DNA of 15,417 nucleotides from Aquificaceae bacterium (lineage in GTDB: Bacteria; Aquificota; Aquificia; Aquificales; Aquificaceae), in the NCBI GenBank assembly GCA_015492115.1, contig WGFS01000128.1, positions 1 through 15,417 of the forward strand, given 5' to 3'. This document shows, piece after piece, positions 1 through 6,285 of the stretch. Each line of letters starts with the position of its first letter. The stretch's first letter is position 1. A model generated the notes under the pieces. That model was not told the origin of the DNA. It ran no database searches and was given only the letters and a program-made list of their open reading frames with translations. The position numbers were made by a program, and so were the translations under genes.

Positions 1-42
1 ATCATACAGGATGCGATCCTTGAGCTTCTGGAGGGTGAGTGA
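1..42 (+). CDS. 3' end of an unknown upstream gene
   Basis: Only the last 13 codons lie in the window, reading frame 1 and ending IIQDAILELLEGE before TGA at 40-42. The end is acidic and helical in character, which is not enough to name a family. Its stop overlaps the ATG of the next gene (TGATG), and a GGAGGGTGAG ribosome-binding sequence sits inside its last codons. It is therefore very probably the preceding member of the same operon. Confidence 0.6.
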   Translation: MIQDAILELLEGE

Positions 43-233
43 TGGGAGAGATGGTGAAGCTGTTCCTGCTCACGATTTTCATCGTGTTTCTTGTATCGTT
101 CCTGATACCTCTGACCGACTTTTTGCCCGAGGAATACAGGGAGGTCGGGGCAGGCGTCGTTGTAGGGACAGCCCTGCTTATCCTTGCGGTCAAATCGCTG
201 AGCATAGCTCTGGGTCAAGGAAGATACGGATGA
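42..233 (+). CDS. small two-helix membrane protein, unknown function
   Basis: A 63-aa protein with two hydrophobic segments, roughly residues 5-24 and 36-57, joined by a short acidic loop (DFLPEEYREV), and ending in a short GQGRYG tail. No catalytic motif is visible and I do not recognise the family. I chose ATG 42 because it forms a TGATG overlap with the upstream stop and has GGAGGGTGAG at a workable distance; GTG at 39 is a possible alternative one codon earlier. Its own stop overlaps the ATG of the EAL gene (ATGA at 230-233), so translation is probably coupled. The size and topology would suit a holin-like or accessory membrane subunit, but that is only a guess. Confidence 0.7.
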   Translation: MGEMVKLFLLTIFIVFLVSFLIPLTDFLPEEYREVGAGVVVGTALLILAVKSLSIALGQGRYG

Positions 234-838
234 GAAAGCCGAGGGTAGAAGGTATCTACAGGGTGGACAGGAGGATCGGACAGGAGCTTCTGTACGACTA
301 CACTCCCCTGAGGATCTCCCGTGAGAAGTTCTTTGAGGTGGTAGAAGAAGACTTTGACTACGTGTGTTTCCTCTCCCACATCGACTACATAGAGAAGGAG
401 GGATTAGAGGGCTTTTCGTTCGTGAACATCAAACCGAGGACAGTCTTAAAGTACAGGGACAGGGTTCTCCGCAAGCTGAAACCCAAGATTGTCCTTGACC
501 TCAGAGAAGATCTCGTTACCCCGGCGGAGCTGTGGGAACTCAGGCGGATGCGGGAAGAAAACCCCTTCCTGCTTTCCATAGACGACTTCGGGTGTCAGGG
601 CTCGAACCTTGACCGCATAGAGATCCTCCAGCCCGACTTCGTGAAGATCGACGTGAACCTTCTGAGGTTCAAGGGCTGGGTCTGTTTTGAGAACCTTATC
701 AGGTTCCTGAAGGACTACACGAAAGCCGTGCTCATAGCCGAGAAGGTCGAGACGGAGGAGGAGCTCAGGATAGCGCTTGACTCGGGTGTGGAGGTCTGGA
801 GCGGGTTTTACGAAGTGAGGTTGAGGGTGAGAAGATGA
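230..838 (+). CDS. stand-alone EAL-domain protein (divergent)
   Basis: A 202-aa protein consisting of little more than one EAL domain, the fold that in active members hydrolyses cyclic di-GMP. Visible family landmarks are GQELL at 17-21 in place of the signature EAL, VNIKP at 65-69 (metal-binding Asn66), an LRED segment at 91-94, IDDFG at 117-121 with both Asp residues, FVKID at 137-141 (Lys139), and IAEKVETEEE at 169-178. The C-terminal QGY/QGF motif reads SGFYEV, so the usual Gln is missing. It is shorter than typical EAL domains (about 240 aa) and has no GGDEF, PAS or membrane part. It may be a weak enzyme, a c-di-GMP binder, or a protein-interaction module as in YdiV-type EAL proteins. 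I took ATG 230, which overlaps the previous stop, rather than an in-frame start at 11 that would run through the neighbouring gene. Its stop overlaps the next start (ATGA). Confidence 0.8.
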   Translation: MRKPRVEGIYRVDRRIGQELLYDYTPLRISREKFFEVVEEDFDYVCFLSHIDYIEKEGLEGFSFVNIKPRTVLKYRDRVLRKLKPKIVLDLREDLVTPAELWELRRMREENPFLLSIDDFGCQGSNLDRIEILQPDFVKIDVNLLRFKGWVCFENLIRFLKDYTKAVLIAEKVETEEELRIALDSGVEVWSGFYEVRLRVRR

Positions 839-1446
839 TAGCGGGGCTGGGGACAAAGGAACTTCTGATGCTCTATGCGTTCCTTCTTCAGAGCTCTTAT
901 CTTGCCTCCCATCCGGAAGGGAGAGACCTGAGGCTTGTCCTCGGAGACAGAGTTCTGATAAACAGGAAGGTTGAGAGGAAGGACGGGAAGGTATCGAGGA
1001 AGGTCATCCTGAAGACGGGAGACCGCGGGGAGATCCTGTCTCTGCCCTTCCTCTTTTTCCTTCAGAAGGAGGTCGAAGACAGGCTCTTTTCTCTCACCTC
1101 TCCCGAACCTGTGACGTGGGGGACGGGTTCGGACTACGTGAGCGTGGAACCTGAGGAAGGAGCGGTAGCCCTCAAGGTGGTGGACAGGGGGAGTCCCTTC
1201 AGGGTGCGGTTTTCCTCTTTTGAAGTCCTCAGGGAGCTTTCGGCTTCGATAGAGACAATAAGGACGTGGAACGCTCCCTATCCCGTTTCCACTCCGAAGG
1301 TGGAGGTATTCCCCGGAAGGACTGCCTTTGCGGTTCTGAGGCTCCTCGGAGATGAAAAGAGGGAGATAGAGCTGGGAGTGTATCCCGTCCTGAACCTCGC
1401 CCTCTATTCCTTCCTGACCGTCAGGTCGCTCCTTACCGTTTCCTGA
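835..1446 (+). CDS. unknown 203-aa protein with three beta-alpha-like units
   Basis: No family is recognised. The protein has no signal peptide, no cysteine and no obvious catalytic motif. Three segments look alike in pattern: a Gly/charged turn, a short alternating beta-like stretch, then an amphipathic helix. These are about residues 62-84 (EILSLPFLFFLQKEV), 118-140 (FRVRFSSFEVLRELSASIE) and 172-196 (EIELGVYPVLNLALYSFL). The first two units are preceded by basic beta-rich sequence. Strands followed by a helix are reminiscent of PC4/Whirly-type single-stranded nucleic-acid-binding domains, but that resemblance is my inference by eye. The ATG overlaps the stop of the EAL gene (ATGA, 835-838), so it belongs to the same translationally coupled run. 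A 34-base gap follows, with a strong ribosome-binding site for the next gene. Confidence 0.7.
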   Translation: MIAGLGTKELLMLYAFLLQSSYLASHPEGRDLRLVLGDRVLINRKVERKDGKVSRKVILKTGDRGEILSLPFLFFLQKEVEDRLFSLTSPEPVTWGTGSDYVSVEPEEGAVALKVVDRGSPFRVRFSSFEVLRELSASIETIRTWNAPYPVSTPKVEVFPGRTAFAVLRLLGDEKREIELGVYPVLNLALYSFLTVRSLLTVS

Positions 1447-1480
1447 ATCCTTGCGCTATTTCCTTTCGGAGGTGTGAGTG

Positions 1481-1981
1481 ATGAGGGTGATCAGGTTCGT
1501 GAGGTCTCTGGCTCTGGCGTATCTGGTAGCGGTAGCAGGTATCACCGCACACATTCACACAATCCAGAAGATCCCGCTGAAATATGCGATCAAACAGGCG
1601 GTGGTTTTCCCGCTGTTGCCGACACCCGTTGTCCCCATCCTCGAACAGCTGACAGAAGACACGTGGATGGACTACGGCGGGTTCTGCCGAATCCTGAACC
1701 TGGTGAAAAACGGGACAATCGAGCTCGGGGATTATGAGGTATATGGAAAAATCGTGAAACATCAGAGAGCCTTCACAGAAAGCGGGGAAACGGTAGACCA
1801 CACCTGTGAAAGATGCAAACCCATGAACGTCAAACGCTACGTGGTAAAGGACTATACACTCTATACGACTGAGGGTAAGAAAGTGGACTGTGGGATAGTA
1901 ATGACGCCATCAAATTTCAACGTGGAGTATACGTGCTGGGCTCTGCGTGTAAAAGCGTGGAAAGAGCGCTATTCCCTCTAA
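1481..1981 (+). CDS. membrane-anchored or secreted five-cysteine protein, unknown
   Basis: A 166-aa protein starting with a basic stretch (MRVIRFVR) and a hydrophobic segment at about residues 8-24, which looks like a signal anchor or an uncleaved signal peptide. A second apolar, proline-rich stretch covers 41-54. The rest would lie outside the membrane and holds five cysteines at 69, 109, 112, 137 and 152; HTCERC at 107-112 is a C-x2-C pair that could bind metal or form disulfides. No family is recognised. ATG 1481 was chosen because GGAGGTG at 1469-1475 is well spaced for it; GTG 1478 is one codon earlier. Its codon use is visibly more A-rich than the flanking genes, which may indicate separate ancestry. 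It is followed 13 bases later by the phosphoesterase gene, again with a strong ribosome-binding site. Confidence 0.65.
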   Translation: MRVIRFVRSLALAYLVAVAGITAHIHTIQKIPLKYAIKQAVVFPLLPTPVVPILEQLTEDTWMDYGGFCRILNLVKNGTIELGDYEVYGKIVKHQRAFTESGETVDHTCERCKPMNVKRYVVKDYTLYTTEGKKVDCGIVMTPSNFNVEYTCWALRVKAWKERYSL

Positions 1982-1994
1982 GGAGGTGTAGGTC

Positions 1995-2852
1995 ATGAAG
2001 TTTCCGTTTGCGTTTGTCAAACCAAAAGAGAGCAATGGAAGAAGGGAAGAGGGTCTGCCCAGATCCGATGAAGTTCTGGATATCCTCAAATCCCTCAAAA
2101 GGATTCAGGAAGAGACCCGCTCAATTACCACCGAAGTCTTTTCCTTTGAAGCCGTCAGGAAGAAGGTGAAAGAAGGGACGAAGATAGTCCTCCTTTCTGA
2201 CGTCCACATCGGTTCTATCTTTACGGATTACAGTGTCCTGAGCGACGTTATCGAGTTCATCCTGACAAACGATGACGTGAGAGTGATCATCAACGGAGAT
2301 CTGATAGATAACTTTACGAAGAAGCTGGCGTTTATAGGAGTGGAGGAGCAAATAGTATCCCCATCGACCCAGAGAGAGATCTTCGTGGGACTTTTAGAGA
2401 GCCTTGCTCCGAAGATAATTGCTTTCAACGTCGGCAACCACGAAGAGTTCTCGGATCTGGACTACATCAGGCTCTACAAAAGACAGCACCCCAACGTGAC
2501 CTTCTTCCTCAACCGCGGGAAGCTGGAGCTTGAGGTCGGGGAAAGGGTCTGGAACGTAGCTCTGATCCACAAATCCAGATACAACTCCACCATAAACCCC
2601 GTCCACACGGGCATGAGGGAGCTTCAGCTCAAGTATCCGGATGCGGACGTCATCATCATGGGGCATACACATGAGAACGCGATTGCGAGGGTGCCCTACT
2701 GCGGGAGGATGGTATACCTTGTGAAGGTTCCGGCTCTGAAGTTCCTCGATCCGTTCTCATACAGATTCTTTGACCCTCACAATTATGAGCCGGAGGTTCC
2801 CGTGCTGGAGGTCTACGGTGACCGCATTAAAGTCCACTCTAACTACCGCTGA
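1995..2852 (+). CDS. calcineurin-like metallophosphoesterase
   Basis: A 285-aa protein with the complete motif set of the calcineurin-like (MPE) superfamily, which uses two metal ions to cleave phosphoester bonds. Visible motifs are SDVHIGS (Asp69, His71), NGDLID (Asp102), VGNHEE (Asn148, His149), LIHK (His192) and GHTHE (His224, His226). About 60 residues precede the domain, charged and coiled-coil-like, with no signal peptide, so it should be cytoplasmic. The sequence around INPVHTGMRELQLKYPDADVI is of the kind seen in phage- and plasmid-encoded members, whereas Mre11/SbcD has further domains that are absent here. The substrate (nucleic acid, nucleotide or phosphoprotein) cannot be read from sequence. 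The start has AAGGAGGTG at 1980-1988. The 3' end overlaps the next gene by 35 bases. Confidence 0.88.
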   Translation: MKFPFAFVKPKESNGRREEGLPRSDEVLDILKSLKRIQEETRSITTEVFSFEAVRKKVKEGTKIVLLSDVHIGSIFTDYSVLSDVIEFILTNDDVRVIINGDLIDNFTKKLAFIGVEEQIVSPSTQREIFVGLLESLAPKIIAFNVGNHEEFSDLDYIRLYKRQHPNVTFFLNRGKLELEVGERVWNVALIHKSRYNSTINPVHTGMRELQLKYPDADVIIMGHTHENAIARVPYCGRMVYLVKVPALKFLDPFSYRFFDPHNYEPEVPVLEVYGDRIKVHSNYR

Positions 2853-3765
2853 GGAAGGTCTCCTTTATCTGAAATACGTAGCCCTGACGGGGGACAAAAG
2901 CATCTCAAAGCTTATCCGCTACAGGTATGGACTGCGGAATGAGGAAGCAAGAATGCTCCAGAGCGTCTTCCAGAAAGAGACCTACAGGGCGTTCGGTTAC
3001 ACCATGTACAAACTCCCTCCCGTTGGTAGTGTCGACGTGGAGAGATTAGCCGAACTTCTTCAGGGTTTTGCGTCGACCATATCGGTCAGGTACCTTGTGC
3101 GTCTACTTATCCCCCGTTATCGGGACAGGGAGGAACTAATAGCCGATGTTCTTAGCTACACAAGGAAGCTGGGGCTCAAATACAGGCGAAAAGACATCCT
3201 CAAATACCTGAGGCAGGATCTAACCTACGACATCGGTAGACCCAAAGGAAAGAGGCACGTCTTCAGGGAGAGACACTTTACAAGGTTGACCTTGCTCCGT
3301 GTTTTTTACCGTGCCGACTTCCGAACGAGAGAGATCAAAAAAGTCCTCAGGGGCAGGACGTGGAACGGAATGAGGCAGGCGATGTGCGACTGGTTCGGGA
3401 TGCCCCTTCTGGAGCTCAGGAGGCTGAAACTGGAGGAAGGGTGGAGCTTCTACGACTTTTTGAAGCTCCTCAGGGAGAAGGTCATAGGGAAGGCGGAAAC
3501 AGGTTTCAGGGAGCTTTACAGGAACGGATGTCGGGCTCCCAGAGACGAAAGGGGGAGGTTTACAGGTCACCTGAACTTCTGTTATGAGAGGGTCGTCCGT
3601 TACGTGGGCAAAGAGGATCTCAGGAAGATATACGAAGCATCGAGAGGTGAGGACGAGTTCGCGGAAAAGCTCTCGGAAGCCTACTGGCTGGAGTGGTTGA
3701 ATACCTACTACAGCAGGCGACCGAGCCCGAGGACGGGGAAGAGGGCTTGTGCTTCATCTCTGTGA
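2818..3765 (+). CDS. very basic unknown protein, possible DNA-binding
   Basis: A 315-aa protein of strikingly high Arg/Lys content with no signal peptide or membrane helix. Residues 168-195 (core EIKKVLRGRTWNGMRQAM) resemble the helix pair of Myb/SANT-like or homing-endonuclease-associated DNA-binding modules, where a GRTWNAIR-type sequence lies in the recognition helix. The segments around 118-150 and 237-250 (RNGCRAPRDERGRF) are also strongly basic. No nuclease, recombinase or replication motif was recognised. I chose GTG 2818 because GGAGGT at 2807-2812 lies five bases upstream; it overlaps the end of the phosphoesterase gene by 35 bases. Earlier in-frame starts (TTG 2770, ATG 2785) are possible but lack such a site. 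The last ~19 codons overlap the end of the convergent minus-strand gene, and the C-terminal tail (RRPSPRTGKRACASSL) is low in structure. Confidence 0.65.
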   Translation: MTALKSTLTTAEEGLLYLKYVALTGDKSISKLIRYRYGLRNEEARMLQSVFQKETYRAFGYTMYKLPPVGSVDVERLAELLQGFASTISVRYLVRLLIPRYRDREELIADVLSYTRKLGLKYRRKDILKYLRQDLTYDIGRPKGKRHVFRERHFTRLTLLRVFYRADFRTREIKKVLRGRTWNGMRQAMCDWFGMPLLELRRLKLEEGWSFYDFLKLLREKVIGKAETGFRELYRNGCRAPRDERGRFTGHLNFCYERVVRYVGKEDLRKIYEASRGEDEFAEKLSEAYWLEWLNTYYSRRPSPRTGKRACASSL

Positions 3766-4007
3766 AGTTCCCAGTACCCGCCGAGCACTATTTCTCCGTC
3801 CTCAACCTCAATCATCAGGTCTTCCAGCTCCATACCCACTATCTCCAGCCCGCAGGAGTGCCTTACCACAGGGATCTCGGTTATATAGTCGTAGGCTTCC
3901 GGAAAAGTCGGGTCTTCGTAGTCAAATTCCTCCTCCCAACCGGGTGTGAAGCTCTGGTCGGATACTTCTACCACCTCATGGCAGGCGGGACATATCAGGT
4001 ACCTCAT
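3708..4007 (-). CDS. small acidic zinc-ribbon-like protein, unknown
   Basis: A 99-aa acidic protein that begins with a CPACH motif (Cys6, Cys9, His10) and has a second candidate pair, RHSCG (His50, Cys52). This could form one zinc site with a spacing of about 40 residues. Between the pairs is a strongly acidic stretch (WEEEFDYEDPTF), and the second half alternates acidic and hydrophobic residues (IVGMELEDLMIEVEDGEIV). No family is recognised. A plus-strand reading frame covers the same DNA, but this frame has the more protein-like composition. It lies convergent to the basic protein gene and overlaps its end by 58 bases. No clear ribosome-binding site precedes ATG 4007; the hairpin at 4030-4051 lies just upstream of its start. 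Confidence 0.6.
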   Translation of the reverse strand: MRYLICPACHEVVEVSDQSFTPGWEEEFDYEDPTFPEAYDYITEIPVVRHSCGLEIVGMELEDLMIEVEDGEIVLGGYWELHRDEAQALFPVLGLGRLL

Positions 4008-4029
4008 AACTGTATTTTAGATGAAGGTT

Positions 4030-4051
4030 TTTATCTCCACAGGGAGATAAA
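4030..4051. repeat. perfect hairpin / operator-like inverted repeat
   Basis: Two 9-base arms, TTTATCTCC (4030-4038) and GGAGATAAA (4043-4051), are separated by ACAG. The hairpin lies in the AT-rich 58-base gap between the zinc-ribbon-like gene and the truncated comF, 22 bases upstream of ATG 4007. For minus-strand transcription it falls in promoter position, so it may be an operator. There is no run of T after either arm, so it is not a typical intrinsic terminator. Confidence 0.55.
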
Positions 4052-4065
4052 CTTTGATGATATAG

Positions 4066-4656
4066 TTAATTCAATAGTGATGCGGTAGCACCGCTCGTGA
4101 GGACGTCATCAAATACGAGGACCCTCCTGCCTTCTATCTTCTCCAGATAGGCATCTCTCACGCCGAAGGCGTCCTTCACAGCTCTGAATCTATCCTCCCT
4201 TCCGTAGGAGGCTAAAGGTTTTGAGTGCTTCCTCCTGTACAGGATCTGCCCGGGCTGAACACCCGCACCCTTCAGTATCTCCTCGTTGTGGTCAAAACCC
4301 CTCTTCCAGAACCTCCATCTGTGAACTGGGACGTAGGTGATCAGGTCGGGTTCTGTTTCTCCTATAAACTCCAGCAGGTTTTCTGATACGACCTTCCCGA
4401 GCCTGTGGGCTAAAGGCTTTACGCTTCTGAACTTTATAAGCTTCAGGGTCTCCGACAGAACGCCCTCGTACCTGCTGAATATCCTGTACCGCTCTGTAAA
4501 GCTCAGGTTCTCGTAGTCCATAGGATGGGAAGGCTTTATGTCTTTAAGGCAGGCCGTGCAGAGGTATCCCTGCTCCGGGTCGTCAAGTTCACCGCCACAC
4601 ACGAGACAAGTGCTCTCCGTAAGACCAAGCAGAGTGAAGACCCTCCCCAGCACCAC
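4066..4656 (-). CDS. comF: ComF-family phosphoribosyltransferase, C-terminally truncated
   Basis: A 196-aa ComF/GntX-type protein. It has an N-terminal four-cysteine zinc finger (Cys17, Cys20, Cys33, Cys36), the conserved KRGFDHN segment (118-124) and the PRPP-binding loop VLVFDDVLTSGATA (179-192). ComF proteins are linked to DNA uptake for transformation, though the reaction is not settled. The family normally continues about 20-25 residues past the PRPP loop with a helix and a final strand; here it ends SLLN and stops. None of the other frames downstream resumes a ComF-like end, so this is a loss rather than a simple frameshift. The sequence beyond the break turns AT-rich at once. The start is GTG 4656 (GTG 4653 is also possible), without a strong ribosome-binding site, divergent from carB across 24 bases. 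It may be non-functional. Confidence 0.85.
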   Translation of the reverse strand: MVLGRVFTLLGLTESTCLVCGGELDDPEQGYLCTACLKDIKPSHPMDYENLSFTERYRIFSRYEGVLSETLKLIKFRSVKPLAHRLGKVVSENLLEFIGETEPDLITYVPVHRWRFWKRGFDHNEEILKGAGVQPGQILYRRKHSKPLASYGREDRFRAVKDAFGVRDAYLEKIEGRRVLVFDDVLTSGATASLLN

Positions 4657-4680
4657 TTTCAGTTTAAAATAAGTTCTTTA
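4657..4680. promoter_or_regulatory. 24-base divergent intergenic region, likely leaderless promoters
   Basis: The spacer between comF and carB is AT-rich (TTTAAAATAAG at 4663-4673) and holds no Shine-Dalgarno sequence for either gene. An AT-rich -10-like element on either strand would place transcription starts at or very near the start codons, suggesting short or absent leaders. This is inferred from position and composition only. Confidence 0.35.
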
Positions 4681-6285
4681 ATGAAAGGAAAGATAGTCAT
4701 CCTGGGAAGCGGTCCCAACAGGATAGGTCAGGGGATAGAGTTTGACTACGCCTGCGTTCATGCGGTCTTCGCAGCACAGGAGGAGGGCTACACAGCTGTA
4801 ATGGTGAACTGCAACCCGGAAACCGTCTCAACCGACTACGATACCGCTGACAGGCTCTACTTTGAACCCATAGTCCTTGAGCACGTCCTGGCGATAATAG
4901 AAAGGGAGAGACCGGAGGGGGTTATACTCCAGTTCGGGGGTCAGACACCTCTCAAGCTCGCCCTTCCATTGCAGGAGGAAGGTGTAAGGATACTGGGGAC
5001 TTCTCCTGAGAGCATAGACAGGGCTGAGGACAGGGAGCTCTTCAGGGAGCTGATAATTGAGCTTGGACTGAAACAGCCCGAAAGCGGTACCGCAAGGAGC
5101 AAGGAGGAAGCGGTCAGCGTCGCCAGGAGAATCGGCTACCCCGTTCTTGTGAGACCCTCTTACGTCCTTGGCGGTAGGGCTATGAAGATAGTTTACGGGG
5201 AGGAGGACCTTCTGGAGTACCTTGAGGAAGCTGTGAGCGTGAGCTACGAGAGACCCATACTGATAGACAAGTACCTGAAGGACAGCGTTGAGCTTGACGT
5301 GGATGCGGTAGCGGACGGAGAGGAGGTCCTCATAGGTGCGGTGATGGAGCACATTGAGGAGGCGGGAGTCCACTCCGGAGACAGCGCTGCTTCCATCCCT
5401 CCCTACACCCTTGAGGATGAACTTGTGGAGGAGGTGAAAAGGCAGTCAAGGGCTATAGCGAAGGCTCTTGATGTCAGAGGACTGATAAACCTCCAGTTTG
5501 CCATATCCGACGGGGAGGTTTACATCCTTGAGGTCAACCCGAGGGCATCAAGGACGGTTCCTTTCGTCAGCAAGTCCATAGGCTACCCCCTCGCAAAGAT
5601 AGCTGCAAAGATAGCCCTCGGCAGGAGGCTGAGGGAGCTCGTTCCGGAGGTCTTTGAGCTCCTTGAGAGAGGGGAATCTCACGTGGCTTCAGACTTCGTG
5701 AACAGGAAGAGGAAGCTCTACACGGTCAAAGAGGTCGTGTTCCCCTGGAACAGGTTTCCGGAGGTTGACCCCCTTTTAGGTCCGGAGATGAAGAGCACGG
5801 GCGAGGTGATGGGGATAGACGAGGACTTTGGGCTCGCCTTCTACAAGGCTCAGCTCTCCGCAGGGAACAGACTCCCAGAGCGGGGAACTGTCTTCATAAG
5901 CGTCGCGGACAGGGACAAGGAGAAGGTTCTTGAGCTGGCAAGGGGCTTTCTTGAGCTCGGCTTCAAGATATTTGCAACGACCGGGACTTACAGGTTTTTC
6001 AAAGAGCATGGGATAGAGGCGGAGCACGTTCTCAAACTGTCGGAGGGGAGACCCCACGTGGTTGACCTGATGACGAACGGACAGATACACCTCGTGATAA
6101 ACACACCCTCCGGGAAGAGGGAGGTGAGCGACGCCTACTTTATAAGGAGGTCAGCGGTTCAGCACGGGATACCCTACACGACGACCGTAAGGGGTGGGTA
6201 CGCCATCCTTTCCGCCATAAGGAGTTACAGGAGGTTGAAGGAGAGGGGAGAGAGCCTGAGGATATACGCCCTTCAGGATCTCTGA
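4681..6285 (+). CDS. carB: carbamoyl-phosphate synthase large subunit, C-terminal half
   Basis: A 534-aa protein matching the second half of CarB (about residue 556 onward of the ~1070-aa E. coli protein). It holds the carbamate-phosphorylating ATP-grasp domain (residues 1 to about 390: GPNRIGQGIEFDY near the start, NCNPETVSTDYDTADR, RPSYVLGGRAM, VMEHIEEAGVHSGDS, LEVNPRASRTVPFVSKS) and the MGS-like allosteric domain (from about residue 403, with TTGTYRFFKEHGI). With the N-terminal half and CarA it would make carbamoyl phosphate for arginine and pyrimidines. Nothing upstream encodes the first half; the adjacent gene is comF on the other strand, so the subunit is split. Aquifex is known to have the same split (carB1/carB2). 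ATG 4681 fits the domain boundary; an in-frame start at 4525 would run antisense through comF. There is no clear ribosome-binding site. The 3' end overlaps lipA by 13 bases, tail to tail. Confidence 0.95.
   Translation: MKGKIVILGSGPNRIGQGIEFDYACVHAVFAAQEEGYTAVMVNCNPETVSTDYDTADRLYFEPIVLEHVLAIIERERPEGVILQFGGQTPLKLALPLQEEGVRILGTSPESIDRAEDRELFRELIIELGLKQPESGTARSKEEAVSVARRIGYPVLVRPSYVLGGRAMKIVYGEEDLLEYLEEAVSVSYERPILIDKYLKDSVELDVDAVADGEEVLIGAVMEHIEEAGVHSGDSAASIPPYTLEDELVEEVKRQSRAIAKALDVRGLINLQFAISDGEVYILEVNPRASRTVPFVSKSIGYPLAKIAAKIALGRRLRELVPEVFELLERGESHVASDFVNRKRKLYTVKEVVFPWNRFPEVDPLLGPEMKSTGEVMGIDEDFGLAFYKAQLSAGNRLPERGTVFISVADRDKEKVLELARGFLELGFKIFATTGTYRFFKEHGIEAEHVLKLSEGRPHVVDLMTNGQIHLVINTPSGKREVSDAYFIRRSAVQHGIPYTTTVRGGYAILSAIRSYRRLKERGESLRIYALQDL

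Noticed and set aside
11..229. In-frame N-terminal extension of the EAL protein
   Set aside because: It would overlap the whole small membrane protein gene, has non-domain sequence, and ATG 230 sits in a classic ATGA overlap.
3693..4088. 131-aa plus-strand reading frame
   Set aside because: It is antisense to the zinc-ribbon-like gene; the minus frame has Cys/His motifs and better protein composition, while this one shows no motif.
4066..4656. Frameshift rather than truncation in comF
   Set aside because: The two other minus-strand frames after the stop end quickly or give sequence unlike the ComF C-terminus, so a simple base error does not restore it.
4525..4680. Upstream extension of carB C-terminal half
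   Set aside because: It runs antisense through the comF zinc-finger region and ends before the natural domain boundary at ATG 4681.
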